Part shown: one piece after another, positions 7,845 through 15,204 of the stretch
How the letters are laid out: each line of letters starts with the position of its first letter
Position numbering within the stretch: the first letter of the stretch is position 1
Assembly (NCBI GenBank): GCA_965212195.1
Contig: CBDBUW010000010.1
Coordinates: 992,001 to 1,056,000, forward strand
DNA from: JAJCYK01 sp965212195
Lineage (GTDB): Bacteria > Bacteroidota > Bacteroidia > Cytophagales > Cyclobacteriaceae
Direction: 5' to 3'
DNA length: 64,000 nucleotides
Notes under the pieces: generated by a model
Told to the model about the DNA's origin: nothing
Databases searched by the model: none
The model's input: only the letters and a program-made list of their open reading frames with translations
Position numbers and translations under genes: made by a program

Positions 7845-9396
7845 TCCGCGAAGTTAAGGAAATTATTGGAATAATCATTTCCTCCAGCGAAACACCACCG
7901 TGCTGAAAGGTATCGCGATAGTAGTTCACATAATAATTGTAGTTGTTGGGGTAAGCAAAGAAATTGTCCTCCATGGCAAAAACATAAGAGGTACTTACGT
8001 TTACCTTGGGGAGGTGGAAACTTTCAGGGTGTTTAACAGCAAATATATTTTTACCGTCATAACCCAGATTTTTTCCCTGCTTATATCTCAGATTAGTATT
8101 GGTCTTCTTGTCTCCCACGATTTTAAAGGGTCGTTTCACCCGGATAGTTCCATGGTCGGTAGTAATGATCATTCTTCCTCCTTTATCAGAGATCTTTTTC
8201 ATAGCCTCCAATAACGGTGAGTGGATAAACCAGGAATTTGTGATGGAACGATATGCAGATTCATCATGAGCCAATTCTCGGATCATTTGCATATCGGTAC
8301 GAGCGTGGGAAAGCATGTCTACAAAATTATAGACGATCACATTGAGGTCGTTGCCCATGAGATTGTGAATGTTGTCCACCACATTTTTGCCCTGATTGGC
8401 ATGAATTACTTTGTGATAGCTGTGTTTGATGTCCAGACGTAATTTGGCAATTTGTCTGGCCAGGAATTCTTCTTCGTGCTTGTTTTTCCCTTCTTCAATA
8501 TCCTCTCCTATCCAAATATCGGGATGGAATTTGGCCATCTCCAGGGGCAACATACCGGAAAATATGGAGTTTCGGGCATAAGCTGTGGTGGTGGGCAGTA
8601 TGGAATAGTACAACTCTTCCTCATCCACGTTGAAATAGTTCAAAACCACCGGCTCGATAACTTTCCACTGATCGTATCGCAAATTGTCGATCACTATCAT
8701 AAACAGAGGCCGATCATCACGGATTTGTGGAAATACCCGCTTCTTCATCAACTGGTGGGACAGTAACGGTTTGGCAGAGTCAGGATCATTGAGCCAGTCC
8801 TCATAATTATCCAGGACAAATCTTGCAAAGTTGGAGTTTGCTTCTTCCTTCTGGTTGTCCAGGACCTCGGCCATACTCTTATTTTCCGTATTGTCAATTT
8901 GCAGTTCCCAATACACCAGTTTCTTATAGATCTCTGTCCACTCCAGGTGATCAATACGGTCGTTAAAGGCCATACTGAGATTCCTGAAATCCTGTTGATA
9001 GTTCAGGTTGATCTTTTCAGTAACTAACCGTTTATTGTCCAGTATTTTTTTAACGGACATGAGGATCTGGTTGGGGTTTAGCGGTTTTATTAGATAATCC
9101 GCGATTTTGGACCCGATAGCTTCCTCCATTATATGCTCTTCTTCACTCTTGGTGATCATTACCACCGGCACATTGGGTTTATTGGCCTTGATCAACCCCA
9201 GGGTTTCCAGACCAGACATTCCCGGCATATTCTCGTCCAGGAATACGATGTCGTAATAACTGTTCTCGAATTTGTCAATAGCGTCTGCACCGCTGTTTAC
9301 AGGGGTTACGTCGTATCCTTTGTTGTTTAAGAACAGTATATGGGGCTTCAATAGATCAATCTCATCATCGGCCCATAAAATATTGTATCTTTGCAT
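7837..9396 (-). CDS. porX: Type IX secretion system response regulator PorX
   Basis: 519 residues: an N-terminal CheY-like receiver domain (about 1-120) with acidic pocket D10-D11, phospho-acceptor D54 in VFLDENMPGM and K104 in YLIKPL, a helical linker, and a C-terminal PglZ alkaline-phosphatase-like domain. The metal-site threonines lie in ILPTTTAYARN (T269-T271), with IDNLRYDQW before and TTDHGTIR after them. PorX controls type IX secretion genes, usually with the sensor PorY and sigma factor SigP, and its PglZ domain is a phosphodiesterase. No porY or sigP is in the window. An in-frame TTG lies two codons upstream, but the ATG at 9396 gives the family N-terminus (MQRYNILWADDE). Confidence 0.95.
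   Translation of the reverse strand: MQRYNILWADDEIDLLKPHILFLNNKGYDVTPVNSGADAIDKFENSYYDIVFLDENMPGMSGLETLGLIKANKPNVPVVMITKSEEEHIMEEAIGSKIADYLIKPLNPNQILMSVKKILDNKRLVTEKINLNYQQDFRNLSMAFNDRIDHLEWTEIYKKLVYWELQIDNTENKSMAEVLDNQKEEANSNFARFVLDNYEDWLNDPDSAKPLLSHQLMKKRVFPQIRDDRPLFMIVIDNLRYDQWKVIEPVVLNYFNVDEEELYYSILPTTTAYARNSIFSGMLPLEMAKFHPDIWIGEDIEEGKNKHEEEFLARQIAKLRLDIKHSYHKVIHANQGKNVVDNIHNLMGNDLNVIVYNFVDMLSHARTDMQMIRELAHDESAYRSITNSWFIHSPLLEAMKKISDKGGRMIITTDHGTIRVKRPFKIVGDKKTNTNLRYKQGKNLGYDGKNIFAVKHPESFHLPKVNVSTSYVFAMEDNFFAYPNNYNYYVNYYRDTFQHGGVSLEEMIIPIISLTSRNG
9386..9393 (+). promoter_or_regulatory. -7 box for the HD-lpx operon, inside the porX 5' end
   Basis: TATCTTTG on the plus strand is an exact TAnnTTTG match, of the form most often seen in Bacteroidota. 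It lies within the first codons of porX on the opposite strand and 54 bases before the start of the HD-domain gene. No clear TTG lies at -33. Confidence 0.5.
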
Positions 9397-9447
9397 TGTC
9401 AATCCTCTTTATTTAAAGTTACTGTTTAAGCAAGTATTAAAGTCAAC

Positions 9448-10674
9448 TTGAACAAGAAAAAAATCATTAACGACCCGGTCTACGGATTTATCACCATACC
9501 GGACGGTCTTATCTACGATATAATCTCACACCCTTATTTTCAAAGGTTACGCAGAATCAAACAAATGGGTTTAAACGATTACGTTTACCCAGGGGCCTTA
9601 CATACGCGTTTTCATCATGCCTTAGGAGCAATGCACCTGATGAGCATCACCCTGCAAAACCTTCAAAATAAAGGACACCGCATCACTTCTGAAGAGTTTG
9701 AGTCCATGCTGATCGCCATTCTGTTGCATGACATCGGACACGGACCTTTTTCACACGCCCTGGAAACCACCTTACTTCGTCATACTAATCACGAAGAAGT
9801 ATCACTAATTATTATGCAATATTTGGACCGATTGTTTCAAGGGCAGCTAAAGACTGCCATAAAGATCTTTACTAATCGGTATCCTAGAAAATTTTTCCAT
9901 CAGCTGGTTTCCAGTCAACTGGATATAGACCGACTGGATTACCTGCGTCGGGATAGCTTCTTCACCGGGGTCTCGGAAGGAACCATCGGAGCAGATCGTA
10001 TCATCAAGATGCTCGATGTTAAAGACGATCAGTTGGTGGTGGAAGAGAAGGGCATTTACAGTATTGAGAATTTCCTCAATGCCCGTCGTTTGATGTACTG
10101 GCAAGTGTATTTGCACAAGACTTCAGTGGCAGCTGAGAAAATGATGGTCCAGCTTATACGACGAGCCCAGGAGTTGACCCGTATTGGACACCAGGTACCT
10201 GCAACTAACCACCTGAAGCGCTTTCTGGAAACTCCGCTGGATATGAACGATCTGGCTGACCCTGCAGTATTACAAGCTTATTGTCAGCTTGACGATTATG
10301 ACATCTGGAGCGCCATCAAGCAATGGCAACATCATAGTGATCTGGTGCTTTCATCTATTAGCCGCATGTTTCTGGACCGTGAGCTATTTCAGATTAAACT
10401 GGAAACTAAACCTATTGCCAAATCCCTTATCAGCAAGATAAGTTCAGGTATCAAAAAGAAATTAGGCATAGGACAGCAAGAAGTAAATTACCTGGTTTGT
10501 CACGGCACTATTAGCAATGCTGCCTACATTTCAGGTGACACCGGCATCAATATATTATCCAAATCTGGAGAGGTGCTGGACATCGCTCAAGCGTCTGATT
10601 TGCCGAACATTAAGGCCTTGAGTAAAATTGTAAAAAAATACTATCTATGCTGGCCCAAAAGTGTAAATTTGTGA
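9448..10674 (+). CDS. HD-domain phosphohydrolase (dNTPase-like)
   Basis: A 408-residue soluble protein of the HD/PDEase superfamily. The metal ligands are visible: HTRFHHALGAMHLM (first His), LLHDIGHGPFSHALE (HD pair) and the later SSQLDIDRLDYLRRDSFF (Asp). The N-terminus INDPVYGFITIPDGL matches the COG1078-type HD proteins related to dGTPases; substrate unknown. The start is TTG, chosen because the conserved KKIINDPVYGF follows immediately and no ATG is available. It opens the operon with lpxD, lpxC/fabZ and lpxA, and is divergent from porX. The position next to lipid A genes recurs in Bacteroidota, but the functional link is not known. Confidence 0.88.
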   Translation: MNKKKIINDPVYGFITIPDGLIYDIISHPYFQRLRRIKQMGLNDYVYPGALHTRFHHALGAMHLMSITLQNLQNKGHRITSEEFESMLIAILLHDIGHGPFSHALETTLLRHTNHEEVSLIIMQYLDRLFQGQLKTAIKIFTNRYPRKFFHQLVSSQLDIDRLDYLRRDSFFTGVSEGTIGADRIIKMLDVKDDQLVVEEKGIYSIENFLNARRLMYWQVYLHKTSVAAEKMMVQLIRRAQELTRIGHQVPATNHLKRFLETPLDMNDLADPAVLQAYCQLDDYDIWSAIKQWQHHSDLVLSSISRMFLDRELFQIKLETKPIAKSLISKISSGIKKKLGIGQQEVNYLVCHGTISNAAYISGDTGINILSKSGEVLDIAQASDLPNIKALSKIVKKYYLCWPKSVNL

Positions 10675-10675
10675 C

Positions 10676-10705
10676 AATTTAAACCCCACTAATTTAAACC
10701 CCACT
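10676..10705. repeat. Tandem 15-bp direct repeat before lpxD
   Basis: AATTTAAACCCCACT occurs twice without gap (10676-10690 and 10691-10705), starting just after the stop of the HD gene and ending 6 bases before the lpxD ATG. The repeat occupies nearly the whole gap and so contains the region from which ribosomes would load onto lpxD. Confidence 0.93.
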
Positions 10706-10711
10706 ATTTCG

Positions 10712-11758
10712 ATGGAATTCACCATTAATCAACTGGCTGCTTTACTAGAAGGAGAAGTTCGTGGTGATGGTTCTTCAGCAATCAATAAAATCAGCCCTCT
10801 GGAAAGCGCTGAGCCAGGAAGCATTTCTTTTTTACATAATCCACAATATGAATCTTTGCTTTATTCTACCAAAGCCAGCGCAGTAATAGTCAGCAAAGAC
10901 CTGGAGATAAAAGAGGGGATCGACCCGGTGTTGATCCTGGTTGCCGATCCCTACGACAGCCTTACCACCTTGCTTAACGAGTATGAAAAGTTCACCAAAA
11001 TGCAAAAGGTTGGAGTAGAAGAGCCTTGCTACCTGGGGAAGAACTCCAAAGTGGGAGATGAGGTTTATCGAGGTGCTTTTTCCTATATAGGCCAAGAAGT
11101 TACCATAGGGCATCAAGTAAAGATCTACCCTCAGGTATTCATAGGAGACCACGTTACCATCGGGAACGGCACGGTTATTTACCCGGGAGCCAAGATCCAT
11201 GCCAATTCGGAAATCGGCAATCATTGTGTGATACAAGCAGGTGCTGTAATTGGTAGTGAAGGATTTGGCTTTGCTCCCCAGGAAGACGGCAGTTACCGCA
11301 CCATTCCCCAGTTAGGGAAAGTCATACTCCACGATCATGTGACTATTGGCGCCAATACTACCATTGACCGTGCTACCCTGGAAGCCACGGTAATTGGCCA
11401 GGGAGTAAAACTAGACAACCTAATTCAAATCGCCCACAATGTGGAAATTGGAGAGAATACGGCTATCGCGGCACAAGCCGGAATTTCCGGATCCACCAAG
11501 ATCGGCAAAAATTGTATTATTGCGGGACAGGTAGGCATCGTAGGGCATATCGATATTACGGAAAAGGTGACCATTGCTGCCCAGTCCGGAATAGGCAAAT
11601 CGATAAAAACACCAGGTTCCATTATGATGGGAAGCCCGGCCTTTGAAATAGGTCCCTACAAAAGATCCTACGCACTATTTCGAAACCTGCCCAAAATAGC
11701 TGAGAGAATTAATGAACTTGAGAAAAAAGTGCTAAATTTGCCGGCCAGCAGTGAATAG
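10712..11758 (+). CDS. lpxD: UDP-3-O-acylglucosamine N-acyltransferase LpxD
   Basis: A 348-residue enzyme of lipid A synthesis, adding the second acyl chain to UDP-3-O-acyl-glucosamine in the cytosol. The N-terminal uridine-binding domain (about 1-100) includes ISPLESAEPGSISFLHNPQYE. A left-handed parallel beta helix of hexapeptide repeats follows (IGHQVKIYPQVFIGDHVTIG onward), with the catalytic His in LIQIAHNVEIGENT. Length and domain order are standard. It ends one base before the likely lpxC/fabZ ATG. Confidence 0.97.
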   Translation: MEFTINQLAALLEGEVRGDGSSAINKISPLESAEPGSISFLHNPQYESLLYSTKASAVIVSKDLEIKEGIDPVLILVADPYDSLTTLLNEYEKFTKMQKVGVEEPCYLGKNSKVGDEVYRGAFSYIGQEVTIGHQVKIYPQVFIGDHVTIGNGTVIYPGAKIHANSEIGNHCVIQAGAVIGSEGFGFAPQEDGSYRTIPQLGKVILHDHVTIGANTTIDRATLEATVIGQGVKLDNLIQIAHNVEIGENTAIAAQAGISGSTKIGKNCIIAGQVGIVGHIDITEKVTIAAQSGIGKSIKTPGSIMMGSPAFEIGPYKRSYALFRNLPKIAERINELEKKVLNLPASSE

Positions 11759-11759
11759 A

Positions 11760-13151
11760 ATGAATATTAAACAACACACTATCAAAGAGGCTGTTACCGT
11801 TTCCGGAGTAGGACTTCACACCGGGGTAGATGCCCACATGACCTTTTTACCGGCCAAGCCGGATCACGGGATCAAATTTCAACGGGTGGATCTTCCAGAC
11901 CAGCCTACGGTCGACGCCGATGTTGATAATGTAGTAGACCTTTCCAGGGGTACTACCATCGAGCAAAATGGGGCTCGGGTCAATACCGTTGAGCACACCT
12001 TGGCAGCCCTGGTAGGTTTAGAGATTGACAATGTCCTGATACAATTGGACGGGCCGGAACCTCCGATCATGGACGGCAGCTCCAAGATGTTTATTGATGC
12101 CCTGGAAACAGTAGGCACCGAGGAGCAGAATGCTTTGCGAAATTTCTTCGAAGTCAGTGAAGCTATCATCTACCGGGATAAGAGTCGAAATGTGGAGATC
12201 GCAGCGCTGCCATTGGATGACTACCGGATCACGGTAATGGTCGATTACAACTCACCGGTGCTGGGAAGTCAACATGCTTATCTGAATGACATCAAGGATT
12301 TTACCCGTGACATCGCCAGCTGTCGCACCTTTTGTTTCCTGCACGAACTGGAAATGCTCCACGAGAACAATCTTATAAAGGGAGGTGATCTTAACAACGC
12401 CATCGTGGTGGTGGATAGGGTAGTTAAGGACGACGAACTGGAATCATTGGCCAAATTATTCAACAAGCCAAAAGTAGAAGTTCAAAAAGAGGGTATTCTG
12501 AACAACGTGGAGCTCAGGTACCGAAATGAACCCGCCCGGCATAAACTGCTGGATGTAGTGGGAGATCTAGCCTTGGTGGGCCGACCTATCAAGGCACAGA
12601 TTTTGGCCGCCCGACCGGGGCATGCCGCCAATGTTGCTTTTGCCAAAAAATTGAAAAAAGCCATGTTGGAATCGGACACCAACGTGCCGTCCTATAATCC
12701 TAAGCTTCCTCCGGTACTGGATATCAAGCAGATAGAAAGCCGCTTACCCCACCGCTATCCCTTTCTATTGGTAGACAAGATCTTCCATTTGGATGATGAA
12801 AGCGTTGCAGGTGTAAAGAATGTTACCATGAACGAGCCCTTTTTCCAGGGACATTTTCCAGGAAATCCGGTGATGCCGGGGGTTTTGCAGATCGAAGCTA
12901 TGGCTCAGGTAGGAGGTATCTTAGTGTTGAATACCGTACCCGATCCTGAAAATTACTGGACCTTGTTTTTAGCCGTGGAAAGCTTTAAGTTTAGGAAAAT
13001 GGTGTTACCAGGTGATACTCTGGTCATTCAATGTGACCTTATTGCCCCGATCAAAAGGGGTATCGCCAAAATGCGGGGCAGAGGTTATGTAGGAAGCAAT
13101 TTGGTTTGTGAAGGCACAATGACCGCCAGAATTGTTCGAAAAGATCAATGA
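11760..13151 (+). CDS. lpxC/fabZ: Fused LpxC deacetylase / FabZ dehydratase
   Basis: 463 residues joining two enzymes. Residues 1-305 are LpxC, the zinc UDP-3-O-acyl-N-acetylglucosamine deacetylase, with SGVGLHTG near the start, EHTLAALVGLEIDN holding a zinc His, and GGDLNNAIVV. Residues about 315-463 are FabZ, the 3-hydroxyacyl-ACP dehydratase, with LPHRYPFLLVDKI and the hot-dog active-site block FQGHFPGNPVMPGVLQIEAMAQ. The fusion couples a committed step of lipid A synthesis with fatty acid elongation, which compete for the same acyl-ACP. It is typical of Bacteroidota. A GTG 9 bases upstream overlaps lpxD; I prefer the ATG (MNIKQHTIKEAV). Confidence 0.97.
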   Translation: MNIKQHTIKEAVTVSGVGLHTGVDAHMTFLPAKPDHGIKFQRVDLPDQPTVDADVDNVVDLSRGTTIEQNGARVNTVEHTLAALVGLEIDNVLIQLDGPEPPIMDGSSKMFIDALETVGTEEQNALRNFFEVSEAIIYRDKSRNVEIAALPLDDYRITVMVDYNSPVLGSQHAYLNDIKDFTRDIASCRTFCFLHELEMLHENNLIKGGDLNNAIVVVDRVVKDDELESLAKLFNKPKVEVQKEGILNNVELRYRNEPARHKLLDVVGDLALVGRPIKAQILAARPGHAANVAFAKKLKKAMLESDTNVPSYNPKLPPVLDIKQIESRLPHRYPFLLVDKIFHLDDESVAGVKNVTMNEPFFQGHFPGNPVMPGVLQIEAMAQVGGILVLNTVPDPENYWTLFLAVESFKFRKMVLPGDTLVIQCDLIAPIKRGIAKMRGRGYVGSNLVCEGTMTARIVRKDQ

Positions 13152-13933
13152 ATCAGCCACTAGCTTATATTCATCCTCAAGCCAAGATCGCCCGAAATGT
13201 TGTGATCGAGCCTTTTGTGACCATCGACAAAAATGTGGTGATACAGGAAGGTACCTGGATAGGCTCCAATGTAACCATCATGGAAGGGGCCCGCATTGGA
13301 AAAAACTGCAAGATCTATCCCGGCGCGGTCATCTCCTCTACCCCACAGGACCTGAAGTTTGTAGGCGAAGAAACCACTGCGGAGATTGGAGATAATACCA
13401 TAGTTCGGGAATTCGTGACCATAAGCCGGGGAACGGTTGACAAACACAAAACGGTGATCGGTAAGAACTGTCTGATCATGGCTTATGCACACGTGGCCCA
13501 CGACTGTCAAATTGCCGACAACTGCATTTTGGCGAATGCCTCTCAGGTAGCCGGCCATGTTGTAATTGATGAGTATGCTATTGTGGGAGGAGCTTGCGCC
13601 GTGCATCAATTTGTGCACATTGGGGCGCATGTGATGCTATCCGGAGGATCGCTGGTAAGTAAAGACGTTCCCCCTTATACCAAGGCCGCCCGTAAACCGC
13701 TCAGCTATTGCGGTATCAATTCCGTAGGCCTGCGGCGCCGAGGCTACAAAAACGAGAAGATCAACGAGATACAGGAAATTTACCGGCATATTTTTCTAAA
13801 GGGATTAAACAACAGCAAAGCATTGGATTTCGTGGAGCTGGAGCTCAGCCCTTCCAAGGAACGAGACATCATTATCAACTTCATTAGAAATTCCAACCGG
13901 GGAATCATGAAAGGATACTCCCGGATCCGTTAG
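13148..13933 (+). CDS. lpxA: UDP-N-acetylglucosamine acyltransferase LpxA
   Basis: A 261-residue left-handed beta-helix acyltransferase catalysing the first step of lipid A synthesis. It begins PLAYIHPQAKIARNVVIEPF and carries AYAHVAHDCQIADN with the catalytic His, plus CAVHQFVHIGAHVMLSGGS and the C-terminal helical domain that includes NSVGLRRRGY. It overlaps lpxC/fabZ by 4 bases (ATGA), so the three Lpx enzymes are translationally linked. Length is normal. Confidence 0.97.
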   Translation: MNQPLAYIHPQAKIARNVVIEPFVTIDKNVVIQEGTWIGSNVTIMEGARIGKNCKIYPGAVISSTPQDLKFVGEETTAEIGDNTIVREFVTISRGTVDKHKTVIGKNCLIMAYAHVAHDCQIADNCILANASQVAGHVVIDEYAIVGGACAVHQFVHIGAHVMLSGGSLVSKDVPPYTKAARKPLSYCGINSVGLRRRGYKNEKINEIQEIYRHIFLKGLNNSKALDFVELELSPSKERDIIINFIRNSNRGIMKGYSRIR

Positions 13934-13934
13934 A

Positions 13935-14576
13935 ATGGAAATCACGCTCAAAGGGCTTTCCAAACGATTTGGCGGAGAATGGTTATTCAAAAACCTAAGT
14001 GATCATTTCGCCCTCCCGGGAAGCTGGGCCATCACCGGCCCCAACGGTTCCGGAAAGACCACCCTACTGCAAATAATAGCTGGTATGATACCACCAACCC
14101 AAGGCGAAGTGGAATACCAAGTTCAGGGCCATATGGTGGATCCTGACCAGTGGTATCGCCATTTGTGGCTGTCGGCGCCATATATGGAATTACTGGAGGA
14201 ACTGACACTCAAGGAACTGCTGGAGTTTCACTTTCGATTAAAACCACCGCAACCCGGTATATCTGTGGATGAAATGGCGGAGTATTGTCAACTCTCTAAT
14301 GCCGGAAACAAACCCCTCAACAAATTCTCCAGCGGTATGAAACAACGAGTAAAACTGGCTCTGGGATTCTTCTCAAAAGTACCTGTATTGCTCTTGGACG
14401 AACCAGGGACCAATTTAGACGCTCAGGGATTTGAATGGTATTATCGACAGGTGCACCAACTGCTGGAAGAAAAATTGATCATAATATGCAGTAATCAACC
14501 CAAAGAATACGATTTTTGCTCAAAAATACTTGATTTAGGCAACGTAGGTCCTGTTTCCAGCGTCAAGAAGATGTAA
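13935..14576 (+). CDS. ABC transporter ATP-binding protein, no adjacent permease
   Basis: A 213-residue single ABC ATPase domain. Walker A is GPNGSGKTT, the signature motif is FSSGMKQRVKLAL in place of the usual LSGG, and Walker B is VLLLDEPGTNLD. Size resembles CcmA-type small ATPases. It begins 1 base after lpxA, so it belongs to the lipid A operon, but no membrane partner is encoded in the window. It may pair with a permease elsewhere; a role in lipid or LPS-related export is an inference from position only. Confidence 0.88.
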   Translation: MEITLKGLSKRFGGEWLFKNLSDHFALPGSWAITGPNGSGKTTLLQIIAGMIPPTQGEVEYQVQGHMVDPDQWYRHLWLSAPYMELLEELTLKELLEFHFRLKPPQPGISVDEMAEYCQLSNAGNKPLNKFSSGMKQRVKLALGFFSKVPVLLLDEPGTNLDAQGFEWYYRQVHQLLEEKLIIICSNQPKEYDFCSKILDLGNVGPVSSVKKM

Positions 14577-14599
14577 GTGTTGAAGATTTCTTACATCTT
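14568..14599 (+). other. 10-bp hairpin at the end of the lpx-ABC operon
   Basis: AAGATGTAAG (14568-14577) and CTTACATCTT (14590-14599) form a perfect 10-bp stem with a 12-nt loop. The left arm includes the ABC gene stop codon. There is no U-tract, so it is a weak terminator candidate and may instead protect the 3' end of the mRNA. Confidence 0.4.
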
Positions 14600-14671
14600 A
14601 AGGTTTAGAAGGGAATAAATTTTAATGTAAATCGTTTTTTCTTTAATATTGTCTGTACTTTTTTGAATGCT

Positions 14672-15157
14672 ATGAACACAATAAGCAAGATACTCGTGAT
14701 GTTTTTGATGGGAGGACTATTCTTAACTACTGCCTGCGGTGGTGACGATGATGAGCCACCTCCCCCTCAACAAACACCAGAGCAAATACAAACTTCCAAA
14801 TTAGTGGGCCGTTGGGAGCCTGGTACGGTTATCCAGGAAGTTGATGGAGATATAACCTTAGATAGGTTCTCAGATTTTTCTATAACTTTTAACGCCGATG
14901 CCGACGGTAATAACAAACAGTATACTATTACCAACAATGGCGGTGAAGCTTTTGAAGCGGGCACTAAAAGCTGGGATTATGTAGGAACTAACTTAAACCG
15001 TATCGAACGCACCGACAATGGTTTTGAGTTTGATATTACTCTAAGTAATGGGGACAATGACCTGCAAATTACACTTACGGTCGACGCTTCCGGGCAGCCT
15101 TTGGGAAGGACCACCAACACTACTGGAGGTTATACTTTTAACCTGGAGAAACAGTAA
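14672..15157 (+). CDS. Small secreted lipoprotein, unknown function
   Basis: 161 residues with a lipoprotein signal: a hydrophobic stretch ILVMFLMGGLFLTTAC with lipobox LTTAC (Cys22), followed by an acidic and proline-rich tether (GGDDDEPPPP) that in Bacteroidota resembles surface-export signals. The mature part contains LVGRWEPG and repeated beta-strand-like segments ending GGYTFNLEKQ, as in lipocalin-like lipoproteins of this phylum. An in-frame TTG 9 bases upstream is less likely than this ATG. It is a single gene ending at a strong bidirectional terminator. The lipocalin-like assignment is tentative. Confidence 0.75.
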   Translation: MNTISKILVMFLMGGLFLTTACGGDDDEPPPPQQTPEQIQTSKLVGRWEPGTVIQEVDGDITLDRFSDFSITFNADADGNNKQYTITNNGGEAFEAGTKSWDYVGTNLNRIERTDNGFEFDITLSNGDNDLQITLTVDASGQPLGRTTNTTGGYTFNLEKQ

Positions 15158-15176
15158 AGAGCATGCAAGATATCTT

Positions 15177-15204
15177 AAGAGGCCGGAAGTTCCGGCCTCT
15201 TTTA
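15177..15204. terminator. Bidirectional intrinsic terminator between the lipoprotein gene and mutS2
   Basis: AAGAGGCCGGA (15177-15187) pairs perfectly with TCCGGCCTCTT (15191-15201) around a 3-nt loop, followed by a T-rich stretch on the plus strand. An A-rich run precedes it less clearly, so termination toward the lipoprotein side is stronger. It abuts the mutS2 stop codon. Confidence 0.85.

Noticed and set aside
13132..13395. Alternative frame overlapping the lpxC/fabZ end and lpxA start
   Set aside because: It is a shadow of lpxA with no conserved features; lpxA in the main frame is complete.
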